From contig MU623360.1 of assembly GCA_025201765.1 (NCBI GenBank), forward strand, positions 266,555 to 330,554: a stretch of DNA of 64,000 nt, in the 5' to 3' direction. The position numbers and the translations under genes are program-made. Positions 54,615-64,000 of this stretch are shown one piece after another. Positions within the stretch are counted from its first letter, which is position 1. Each line of letters opens with the position of its first letter. The notes under the pieces are model-generated. The model searched no databases. It was not told the origin of the DNA and saw only the letters and a program-made list of their open reading frames with translations. Source of the DNA: Daldinia sp. FL1419 (taxonomy: Eukaryota; Ascomycota; Sordariomycetes; Xylariales; Hypoxylaceae).

Positions 54615-57117
54615 ATGGAGAGGTTCACGAACTACGGTCCAATTTTACCCAGGCTTGTCAACTATGCTTTCTTTTTCATTTTTGTACTTGTTCTTGTTTC
54701 CCAGGAGGCTTATGTTGATTCTGGTATGAATATGGCACTGAAATCTTTGGCGATTCGTGGCCTTCGTCCGAGTTGATTCTAATGGCCCGACAGGTCAATA
54801 TGACAGTCATCGTTGTCTAGCTCTCTTGCAGAATGGAACGTGGTCACCCCCATTGTTGGACGGCTCCCGACGATGGGAACCAAAAGACTGTCGTATGGTC
54901 GAGCATACTGCCGACTCCCTCTGCGGATGCCTTAATGGGCGGAGAGTCGTCTTCGTCGGCGATTCTTCAATCCGCCAGCTTTTCTGGGCTGCTACTCGGC
55001 AGGCCACCCACACCAAGTCCGAAACCAGAATAGATCGCGTAGTTTATTCGAACAACAAGCATCATAATCTCTCTGTTTCGACTGATTGCGCTCAACTAGA
55101 ATTCATATGGGACCCCTGGTTGAACTCCACTGCCCTGCACGGTATACTGGAGGACTTCCATGCTCTACTTACACCTGATGAGAAAGCAGTTGGCGAAGCG
55201 AGTGAATTGCCCCCTACACTCGTAGTACTAGGCGCCCCTGGACACTGGGCTGCTCGATACGGTGGGGACGAATATCTCAATATATTCAATCGATCAATCA
55301 CGAGCATTGAGCCTTACCTATCGCAGAGCTTGGATAGCAATATATCATCCGCAATGGAAGTGACGCAGGATTCCGATGGTGTCCCGAACCGGGTTTTTCT
55401 AACACCAGTAGGAATTCCATACTATGACCACCTTGCTCCGAATCGGTCCATTAGCATTACGCCCGGACGGATCGAGGCTATGAATGGCCATCTCGCACAT
55501 GTCTTCCCGAGCAACTTCGCATACGTCCCTTGGGTCTACAATCAAATCTCTATGCACCCCATAGATTTCGCCGCAGATGGCTTACATGTGTCAGACAAAA
55601 TAGCAGAACTGAGACTGAACATTTTATTCAACGCGCATTGTAATTCAGCAGCAAATGCCCGGTCACGCTCTTTCAAGGGTACATGCTGTGTTACTGTACC
55701 CGACAACGCAGTATTCACGGTAGTCTGCATCATGCTGGGAGTCACAGTGGCATTCATGTCTGGGGCGCGCCAAGCGAAAAAGGTTATAGGGACTGACGAT
55801 ACCCTCGAATTGGCCCTGGCCCTTACGAACATACTCGCTGCCCTCGTGTGGAGTTGGTACACCGACGGGGCCTCCTACGTGGCGAAAATCGAACGCCACT
55901 ATCAGCAATACGCTTTCATCATAGCTTGTTTTTTCTGGTCGAAAGCTTGTTTCCTGTGGATAAGGAGAGTCCCTCAGGAAGCGGGTAGTCCTTTTCTGAA
56001 CTATCGTGGCCCGGGATACTTATCGCGGAGCCACTCCAACGAGATCAAAGGTCTGATGCAAGGATTCATCTTGCTCTATCACTACCACTATGCCTCGCAG
56101 GCTCTTTGGGTATACAAGATCATCCGATTGTTTATCGCCGGATATCTCTACATATCCGGCTACGCGCATACCCTGTATCTTCTTACGACCAACGACTTCT
56201 CCTTGCGACGCTTCACGGAAATTCTATTCCGTATCAATATGCTGAGCGTCCTTTTATCCTATATGATGGGAACAAAGTACACCGCGTATTACTTCGCCCC
56301 CGTCGCCACGTTCTGGTATGTTGTCTTGTACACGACGCTTTTTTTCTTCGGGGGGCGCAATAGCAAAACGCGTCGGCTACTTCTCGGTATTGTAGCGATG
56401 TCCATACTCGTCAATTCGTTCATACTCAAGCCTAGTATTCTTGAAGGTTTCGCCAAAGCTATTTACGCTATTTTCTTCATATCCATAGATGTCGAAGAAA
56501 TGCGGTTCAGGTTGGGCCTAGATCGCTACATCACCTTTGTCGGAATGATTGTAGCGGCTCTTGTCCATCGCGCCTCTACCCGTAGAGCGCGAAATCTCCT
56601 TGGTCCCGTCTGGGTCGAAGCGCTCCCTTTAAGGCCTATAGCCTTGCGGTATATCGTCTGCGTAGCAGCCATGGGGTGGTTCTTCTTTCTCACCCAATCC
56701 TATCTGCCAGATAAACGGACATACAACCAAATCCATCCTTATATATCCTGGATCCCGATTCTATGCTACATAGTGCTTCGGAACTCTCACCGGTGGCTAA
56801 GAAAAACGTACCTTGTATTACCTAGTCTCCTCGGCCAGATATCGCTGGAGACATATGTCCTACAATACCACATTTGGCTGGGCGGAGATGCTACAGCAAA
56901 GCTTACAATGGGCTATTGGCAGAGCTACTTGGGGCGGCTGGCTGAGATAGTACTGATCACTTCTGTATTCATCTTGCTTGCAGCTGGTGTGAATCACGGT
57001 ACGAAAGAGTGTTCTCGTTGGTTGAATGTAGCGATAGTCTCAGGGTTGCTTTCGGCATTATGGACGGCAAATATCTTATACAGTGGTGTACTGGTGCGAA
57101 AGACGCAAGCGGTATAG
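54615..57117 (+). CDS. CAS1-domain protein (polysaccharide O-acetyltransferase-like)
   Basis: Exons 54615-54723 and 54794-57117 encode about 810 residues. TM1 (VNYAFFFIFVLVLVS) is followed by a lumenal GDSL-like domain with VVFVGDSSIRQLFWA near residue 85 and the partner motif DGLHVSDKI near residue 285. That is the SGNH-type active site of Cas1 and CASD1 proteins. The C-terminal half has about ten membrane helices (residues 330-800), with the Cas1 10-TM stretch containing HYHYASQALWVYK and QISLETYVLQYHIWLGGDA. In yeasts this family O-acetylates capsular or cell-wall polysaccharides in the Golgi. The alternative upstream ATG at 54391 would add a cytosolic tail. Confidence 0.88.
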
Positions 57118-57618
57118 CGAAAATAAGGGGCTTTGAATCTGGTTAATAGTCTCGATAGTCTTTACTATAATTGTCAGCGGAGGTTCAGCAAATTAGTATT
57201 ATAAGGCAATCAAGGTTCTGTATAGATAAAGGGAACTGACAATAAATGTCATTGCGCTGCTCTTCTTTTGAACTATCGTGATCCATGGTTCGCCGTAGTT
57301 TCAAGTCGAGATCTGAAATACAACTAATAAGAGTTGTTAAATCACGTAGTATACAAAGTGCCCATGTAAGCTCCCATGACTTTAATGCACACCTAAATAT
57401 CTTCACCCTTATCTATGCCTCCCCCCCCTTTCTTCCTTCCTTCTTTCATTTTCAAAAAAAAAAAAATATTTTTTTTTTAAATTTTTTTTTCGCCACGATG
57501 TACATATGCATGTATGCTGTGACTTCTTGATGTACCCGCCGAGTAACCAGCGCAACGGGGACAACCCGCAGGGACGTTAAATAGAGTAATCGCCGACCAT
57601 CTTTCACCAGCAAACAAA
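57118..57618. other. Intergenic region with A/T homopolymers
   Basis: Contains the CAS1-type gene 3' end and a low-complexity A/T block near 57455-57492. No gene. Confidence 0.5.
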
Positions 57619-57750
57619 GGCCCAGTGGTGTAGTGGTAACACGCTCCGGTTTCCTGAGGCCTGGGGGATAGACTGGGATAGATTGGGATAGAAGGGAATG
57701 CTAAGGACGGAGTCGCCGGAGTATCGCAGGTTCAAATCCTGCCTGGGCTG
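57619..57750 (+). tRNA. Intron-containing tRNA gene (isotype uncertain)
   Basis: A cloverleaf can be drawn: acceptor GGCCCAG at 57619-57625 with CTGGGCT at 57743-57749 (one G-T pair) and discriminator G; D arm GTGT-ACAC; anticodon stem CTCCG with CGGAG at 57717-57721; T arm GCAGG-TTCAAAT-CCTGC. The A and B boxes (GTGTAGTGG and GGTTCAAATCC) are good. Between the stem halves lies an intron of roughly 60 nt carrying three GGGATAGA units 10 nt apart (57665, 57675 and 57685). The anticodon reads TTC or TCC depending on where the loop is anchored, so Glu or Gly is likely but unresolved. A T7 tract follows at 57753-57759. Confidence 0.85.
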
Positions 57751-57752
57751 AA

Positions 57753-57759
57753 TTTTTTT
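57753..57759 (+). terminator. Pol III terminator T tract
   Basis: A run of seven T directly after the tRNA 3' end, as expected for RNA polymerase III. Confidence 0.8.
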
Positions 57760-59396
57760 CTTTTCTCTTTTTTTATTCCATTAGCTTCTTTTTTAAAAAA
57801 AGTTTTTTTTATGTTCAGAAATTGGATTCACGCCATGGTCATTTTTAATTCTATCTGTTAAGTGTTCTCTTTTAAGTGTCTCTAGATTTATGTTCGCGAT
57901 AAAGGGGTAAAAAGAAGAAAGCCTATATTCCTAACCAATATACCTCCTATGTTCGAGATTGAAGCTATAATAACTCTCTGATCATCATAGAGTTTGTGAA
58001 GATAACGATACTAGTGTTATAATATATTAAATAAATACCATGCATATTTAATAAGATGACAAGAAATATTCTTACTCGACGCTTACTCTACGAAACTCGG
58101 CACCTCTCTAGCTAGTCCTATAGGAAAGGATAATATCTGGATTATATTGGGCCGATAGATTGATGCTTAGGTCTCCATACACATCAGAAAGTGCGACTCG
58201 ACGAATCTTCAGTTTAAACTGGAAGCCTAGATTTTATTTCTTGTTTGTTTGCAGAGTAGGTAGTATATATATGCATGATAATATCTCTGGGCCCTCTCTT
58301 TCTTCGAGATTGCGTACCCTAAACAACCCATAAAGATCGATGGCCTGTAATAGGCGTGTCTTACGCTTGGAGGAGAAAAGAAATGCCGAATCGTATCCTC
58401 CTAGGGCATCAGATAATCGGTGTCATTCCCAAGTATGATTCCAAGGTACGTTAGCGGTACGTTGTTTAGGGCCTGGAAAGTGCAGTCGGCAAGAACATCC
58501 CCCTCCATGCGCATTCAAGGTGGGTGAGGGTAGTGTGCTTATTTGGTAGACTTCTAGGTGGTAATATAGAGTGTAGGTATATGGGAAGAATCTGTATGGT
58601 ATATAATTAGAATCTTCATATGTGTTACAAATTTGCCGTAGGGGAAGAAATCACTACACCACTTTACCGCACATGTATTCGAGGAAATCCTAACCGAAGA
58701 ATTCGCATGTAGGTATATGCTATATTTGTATTGATAATGGTGTCTCGCGATTAAATTTGGTTCCTTTCGTCCCGACCAAAGCACTGCGTTCAATGAAATA
58801 CACTCAGGGGTTGTAAGAGCTCTTTGGTTCAGGGATAACGAGAACATGAGTGTTTCAAATATCTAGGCAGTGCTAGTAGATATGTTTACAGGTTCCCTAA
58901 TGCGAATATAAAAATTCTCTTAGCCGGGGATAAATTTTAAGTCCTTTTTTCAGCGTTAGAAGTTAAGTAGAACGGGGAGAAGGGATGTAGACAAACTTAC
59001 AAACCATCGTAACCACTCTCTCTAGTGGCGTATGCACCCATGATGGTAATAATATCGTAAAATATTTCCAACCTAAGCCAGGTAGATAAGCAGGTAACGA
59101 AAGTAGCTGCAAATATGAGATCCGAAGGCAAACTTAGAGGTCAAATTTATATGATATTGCAAAGGCGATTGTCAGCATGACGATTCTTTCGCAGGATGAG
59201 AATGGTGCACGTGGTAGTAATAAGGAGCAGGGGTTAAAAGGGGGAAATGGGAGAGCGAATAAATGGAAATTGTAAAAAGAGGCATTGCAGAACAAAACAA
59301 CATGAAAAATAGAATAAAAACCAAAAAAGCTCAGCCCCGGGCTCGAACCCAGGACCTACGAAAAACCGGCTTCGTTAGGTATCGGTTGTCGAGTCA
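57760..59396. other. Gene-poor region
   Basis: AT-leaning DNA without a gene that I can support. At 59330-59365 the minus strand reads like the 3' third of a tRNA (T loop with TTCGAGC, then TTTTTT), without a matching 5' half. Confidence 0.45.
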
Positions 59397-59418
59397 CGTT
59401 CTTCGGGCCCGAAGAACG
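59397..59418. repeat. 22-bp perfect palindrome
   Basis: CGTTCTTCGGG and its complement meet at CGGGCCCG. It lies between the tRNA-like relic and the C-depleted block. Confidence 0.85.
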
Positions 59419-59499
59419 GTCCAATAAAGGACATCACAGTGGGGTTTTCTCTGACCTCAAGTTGCCTGGGTGCGTGGAATGGGGCGTTGGCTGATTTTT

Positions 59500-60650
59500 C
59501 AGTTTGTAATTTAGATATATAATTTGTATAATAAAACCTTACCATAATAAATTTATTTTATAATAAATCCTTGTGTTAGTAAATTAATTTTGTAATTTTT
59601 GGGTTTTTATATATAAAATAATAAATTTTTTTATATAATGAAATTTGTTAATTTTAATAATTAATTACTATTTAATTTATTATATATAATAAAAGATATT
59701 TTAAAATTTTTAGGTGGTTGGGTTGAATTTTAAGGAATTTTAAAGAATTTCAAGTGGTTGGATTAAATAAGTTAATTTAATTAAGTTAGTATAAGGTTTA
59801 TAATATGAAAAATTGTATAAATTTTGGTATTTTATTAGTTAAAATATAAAATAGTCTTAATTAAGTGGGTTTTTAAATTTATATGGTAAATTAATATTTA
59901 TTTATAAATATGGTATTTTTAATTTAATATTTTTATTAAATAGTTTAAAAAATAAAGAATTTGTTATTTTTTAATATGATATTTATAAATTTTTAATATT
60001 GGTTTATAATTATTAAAAAATAATAAAAAATAATTTATAATATATAAATTTAATATTTTAAATAGTAGTAATAAAAGTATTAAAAGTGGGTTGAATATAA
60101 ATATAAATGTTATTTTTTAATTTTAATAATATATATGATCTTTTTGAATAAATATGTTTATTTAGATTGTATTAATTTGAAAAATTTGGAAGGTATTAAG
60201 TATTTTATAAAAGTTGATTTTTTAAATTTTGAAAGTGTTTTTTTTGAATAGTAATAGTATTTATAAACATAATATATTATAATTATTAGTGAAATGTTTA
60301 AGGTGGTGGTATGTTAATTATTTGAAAAATTTAATAATAATATTTTTTATGTAAGTTATTTAATCTTAATATAATTAAATAATTGGTTATTTATATTTAA
60401 AAATTAATATAATATATATTTATATATTTGATATGGGGAAAATGGATTAGTGGATTAATTAGTAATTGAATTTTGTATGGTTGAAATATGATTAATTATT
60501 AATTTATATGTTTTAGAGGATATATATAATGTTAATGAAATGGTTTTTTTTTAAAAAATGGTTTTTAATTATATGTTAATTTGTTGGTAGGTATGCATGT
60601 AAGATAAAAGCAAAATAATAATAAAATAAATAATAATAGGGGTAAGATTA
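59500..60650. other. C-depleted, AT-rich block
   Basis: An abrupt change in composition. In 59581-60600 I count about 7 C and 126 G in 1020 bases, so the + strand has G but almost no C. No open frame of note survives. The edges are sharp: normal sequence resumes near 60750. Symmetric RIP would deplete both C and G, so this is a strand-asymmetric loss. Confidence 0.9.
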
Positions 60651-62396
60651 ATATATTGTAGTTGTTTAAAGAAGAAAGCTATTTAGGAGAGATAGGTAAG
60701 AAATTTATCTTTATATAATAATAAATATATAAATATTTCTTAAATATTATTGAACAGGAGCTCTAATAGCTCCTGCAGGATATGCCCTATACTTCAATTA
60801 ACCCATATCAAGCCAGAGGCTGTATGAGCTAGAGGATACAAGGTGACTATATCCTGAGGAGGGGAATAGGCTGATCGGATAGAGAATCTGATAGAGGTGA
60901 CTGCTTGCTAATGGTAGCGCACTATAAGAGGATATCTTTAAAGAGGAGATTGAAACTGTATATTCTCGTACGAAGACTCTATGGAGAAACTGAGCTATAG
61001 AACCTGATGAGTCTCTGCTGATCAGACAAGAAAGACAACTCTCGAGGGCCTATTTATGTCCAAAAGAGCTGTGGAGCCTAGGAGGGTCTAGCTCTAAGGA
61101 GGAGATAGGGTCTCTACAGGGTAGTATCTATGACCTAATCGCTCTACACCGGTTCAGAGCTCCCCAGAGTTGACGATGTTGAGCCTTCAACGAGTCAATC
61201 TCGACAAAAGAACCGGAAAAACAACCTAAGAAACTGATCATGATACCATATAAACCAAACCAAGAAAAACAATAATCCTAACCCTAGCTCCCCAAGTCTC
61301 TAAGTCGTAGTCCTGCTGCTCCAAACTGGCTGATCAGGCATGTTCAAGTACCGGTAGCTGATCAACTGTCATAGCGAGGCTAAATGCTGACTTGACAATG
61401 TTCCAGCTTCGAGCGCTTCGTGGCTCCTATTCAGTGCTCATCATATGTTTAGCGAGCTGATCGGGTCGCTGTCGGTCTCTGGAACTGATAGGCTTGCCAT
61501 AACAGTGACTCTGCTGAACTGACGATGCTCAACCTTCGAGCGCTTCGTGGCTCCTATTCAGTACTCTTCATGGCGTGGCGAGCTGATCGGCCATATTCAA
61601 GTACCTGTAACTGACGAAACTTGCTATGACGGTGGCTCTGCTGGCTTGACGATACTGACTTGACGCTGCCGACCTTCGAACACTTGATGACTCTATTAAA
61701 CACTCGCTGATCTCGATTGTGTGCTTAACGAGCTGATCGGTCGTGTTCAAGTGTCTGAAGCTGATCGACTTGTCGTGACGATGACTGAATACCATAACTT
61801 GACGCTGCTGACGGTGGTGCTGATAACTGGTGGGCGGTAACTGACGAGCGGTGACTAGTGACGATATTGATACCAGATGAGGCTTATATGAAGCGCGCTG
61901 GTCTGATCAGGCGGGATATAAGCTCTAGAGGAGAGAAAACGGCGTTGTAGAGGTGAGAGGAGGAAAAGAGTGTTTCGGGAAGAAGAGAGCGATTGATGCT
62001 AGTATATGCTCCAACTCATGATCGTCGCTTAGTAAGCTGAAGCTGCTTTTTGGGCACCCTGATCATGAATAGCATCTTTCGCCTGTACACCATGGCTCAA
62101 GTCCATGGGCTTCTTCCTTCCTCTCCCTCTCACCCTCTCTCTCTCTCCCCGGGGCTTATTCTTTCAGACCAAAGAACACTTGATATCATCTGATCGGCTA
62201 CCAATCAACAAGGCTCAAGAACTGAGAGCTCCCCAGTTGTCAACAAGCATGGTTGGTCTGAGACTAGACGAGAAGGAAAAACAAGACAACAACACAAGAT
62301 ATTGCTGTATGGCGAATGTAAACAACCTGATCATCGATCGATCACTGTGTATATGAAAACCAAAACCCAGAAACAATATAAAAAAAATTTTCACAC
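60651..62396. other. Repeat-derived region with diverged tandem units
   Basis: Contains a degenerate open stretch at about 60985-61180 whose peptide (RLYGET, then an ESL-x-L pattern) resembles the ORF near 31240. It also contains diverged tandem repeats (61340-61800) that each end in GAGCTGATCGG, and many TGATCA sites. No intact gene is seen. Confidence 0.5.
61340..61800. repeat. Diverged 126-150 bp tandem repeats
   Basis: Three and a half units whose shared 3' end GAGCTGATCGG occurs at 61454-61464, 61580-61590 and 61730-61740. Each includes a CTTCGAGCGCTTCGTGGCTC-like core (changed in the third). Confidence 0.75.
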
Positions 62397-63386
62397 TTAT
62401 TTTTTTTTTCTTTTCTTCTTTTTCTTGAAATGCCTAATCTTAGTCGTAGGCGGGCGACGATGCTGTATACCAACTGACCTAACACTGATCAGCTGGGTGG
62501 GTATAGGTAATGCTCTTGTACTGGACAGCTTGAGTACAATCGCCGGTATGGGGTGTGCTGGTAGGGGGGGTAATAGACGTTCGGGTTCAGGACTCTCTGA
62601 CTCAAGACTCTTAGACTGCTCGAACATGATCTTCTTCTCTATAATCTCTTCATGATCATGCTCGATATCTATGTCTGCTCTCTCTTGGTAACTGTATGAG
62701 GGGTCCTGCTGTATATCGTCTGTATGTATGTGGGGGGTCTGTAGTAGGGGCGGCGGTAAGGGTAGGGGTGCTTCAGGAGGAAGCGACGTGCTGAACCTAG
62801 GCTGATCAGATAGTATATCGAGTGTCTGACCAACTAGCTGCTGTCCTGAAGGCATGAGAGGGGGTGTAGGAGGGGGTAGAGGTGCTTCATCCTGATCAAC
62901 ATGAGGGGTATACTGGGTGGAGCTATAGGCTTTAGCCGCGCTTAACTCGCTTTCCATATAAACTAAAGCGAGCTCGGCTCCTATTGCGATGGTCTTGGCT
63001 CCTAGTCGTATAGCTTCGGCTCCTAGTCGTATAACTTCAAAAACGCTTAGGAGGGTAGCTAGTATCGAAACGACAATAGCGCCAAGTATGCTCCATCCTC
63101 TCCATGTAGACAAGCTGATCAGGGTAGTAAGCACCAGCTCCAAAAGTGTATAGCGTGGAAAATCTCTTCTCTGACTTTCCGTTTCGCGATAGTGGCAGCA
63201 GTGGGTCAACGTCGTAACAGCAACCGGAATCCTCTTAGCGCTGATATTAGATCGTCTGATCGGTCCTGTCCTATCTGGCCCAGGCACCGCAAACGACTCC
63301 ATATCCATATCTTCAATAACTATTCTTGGTCGAATCGGTCCTGTCCTATCTGGCCCAGGCACCGCAGTCGACCCAAGAAAAACCAT
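62397..63386 (-). CDS. Hypothetical membrane protein with proline-rich and lysine-rich tail
   Basis: A 329-residue ORF starting at ATG 63386. I recognise no family. The N-terminus carries two copies of AVPGPDRTGPIR (about residues 8-19 and 33-44), encoded by a direct repeat in the DNA. One or two hydrophobic helices (STWRGWSILGAIVVSILATLL) lie near residues 93-115, and an internal IRLGAEAIRLGAKTIAIG repeat follows. The remainder is Pro-rich with acidic patches and ends in a Lys/Arg-rich run made by an A/T homopolymer, so the last residues may be an artefact. It sits in repeat-derived DNA and may be element-encoded or lineage-specific. Confidence 0.5.
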   Translation of the reverse strand: MVFLGSTAVPGPDRTGPIRPRIVIEDMDMESFAVPGPDRTGPIRRSNISAKRIPVAVTTLTHCCHYRETESQRRDFPRYTLLELVLTTLISLSTWRGWSILGAIVVSILATLLSVFEVIRLGAEAIRLGAKTIAIGAELALVYMESELSAAKAYSSTQYTPHVDQDEAPLPPPTPPLMPSGQQLVGQTLDILSDQPRFSTSLPPEAPLPLPPPLLQTPHIHTDDIQQDPSYSYQERADIDIEHDHEEIIEKKIMFEQSKSLESESPEPERLLPPLPAHPIPAIVLKLSSTRALPIPTQLISVRSVGIQHRRPPTTKIRHFKKKKKRKKK

Positions 63387-64000
63387 AAAATATGCTGATC
63401 CCCTAGACCTCTTCTTTAGGTCTCTACTAGGGTCTTCATACCTTCCTAATTCGTCATAAAAGTGCGCTCTCTTGATTCCAAAATGCTGAAACGATGTTAC
63501 CCAATGCTGCTCTATTCGTTATACGTGTCGTCTGATCAGATCATTCCTAGGTGCTATACATGCTGCGGGTGCGGTGGGGGTACGTGGTGGTGCTAATAAG
63601 TTTTTCGATGCTGGCTGTGTGAGGGTTTTCGCATCGGGCTTGGCACGAGGTTTCAGGGTCAAATCGACTTCCCTCACTCCTCGTTCTCTCAGGCTCTCGT
63701 TTCTTCGACCTGAGGCTGTAATTGTCCTGATCAGACGATAATTGCTCTGATCAGGCTGGTGGTAGCGGTTTTGACCATGTTGTCGGTCCTCGAAAAATGG
63801 CCCTGATCAGGACTAATATCTCGGTTTTCAGTCAGCCAAGCAGTTTTGGCCCTGATAAACCTGATATCGGTCCTGATCAGACGGAAACGGTCCTAGATAG
63901 ATGCGGTCGTCATACAAATGTCGGTCCTAATGATATCGGTCCTCCTAAGACTGAGTAGTTGCGGTTTCGAGGTCTGAGAGTGGTCGCCACTGAACAGGAG
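63387..64000. other. Repeat-rich window end with GGTCCT and TGATCA motifs
   Basis: No gene. CGGTCCT recurs five times between 63780 and 63960 at irregular spacing, several times next to TGATCAG. This looks like a decayed tandem array continuing beyond the window. Confidence 0.5.

Noticed and set aside
1..64000. CRISPR arrays, bacterial operons or insertion sequences
   Set aside because: The window is clearly eukaryotic with introns; repeats seen are microsatellites, diverged minisatellites or element relics and show no CRISPR spacing.

Overview
The window is nuclear DNA from a filamentous ascomycete (Pezizomycotina, probably Sordariomycetes). The evidence is many short GT-AG introns of about 45-110 nt, fungal-type Zn2Cys6 regulators, Dal5-type and polyamine/drug-type MFS transporters, a carboxypeptidase Y, a CAS1-domain protein, and ordinary fungal housekeeping genes (RPA49, eL41, uS13, Sdo1). 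A palindrome-prone TACCTAGGTA tetranucleotide motif is scattered between genes throughout. I rebuilt exon structures by hand from splice sites and reading-frame phase.

The left end (1-7.3 kb) holds the 3' part of a Dal5-like transporter gene, a zeta-toxin-fold P-loop kinase, a Zn2Cys6 regulator with six coding exons, and a small basic protein with a possible PP1-docking motif.

The most interesting coding block is 7.9-23.3 kb. It holds a VOC/extradiol-dioxygenase-like protein, an acetoacetate-decarboxylase-like protein, a FAD-dependent aromatic hydroxylase, a large regulator combining two C2H2 fingers with a Zn2Cys6 cluster, an MFS transporter, a fumarylacetoacetate-hydrolase (FAH) family enzyme, a dienelactone-hydrolase-like enzyme and a short-chain dehydrogenase. 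A type-B carboxylesterase follows at 24.0-25.7 kb. Read together they look like a catabolic cluster: import, ring hydroxylation, ring opening, hydrolysis of the ring-cleavage products and dedicated regulation. The substrate cannot be read from the sequence. A small assembly gap, flanked by G/C homopolymers and a diverged direct repeat, lies just past it.

From 25.7 to 57.1 kb the genes are sparser and mostly housekeeping or orphan. They are a PSD-family soluble decarboxylase (PsiD-like architecture), an unusual zinc-cluster protein, a FHA-kinase of the Chk2/Mek1 type in seven exons, the 25-codon ribosomal protein eL41, RNA polymerase I subunit A49, a second Dal5-like transporter, a small secreted protein, a DUF1330-like protein, a disordered protein, ribosomal protein uS13 (RPS18), Sdo1/SBDS, carboxypeptidase Y and a CAS1-type polysaccharide O-acetyltransferase.

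The right end (57.6-64 kb) is different. It starts with an intron-containing tRNA gene. A repeat-rich, gene-poor tract follows, with a 1 kb block almost free of C on the + strand (by my count 7 C against 126 G in 59581-60600), diverged 126-150 bp tandem repeats, a striking excess of TGATCA, and one long proline-rich membrane-protein ORF of unknown function. It has the character of a transposon-derived or mutated island.
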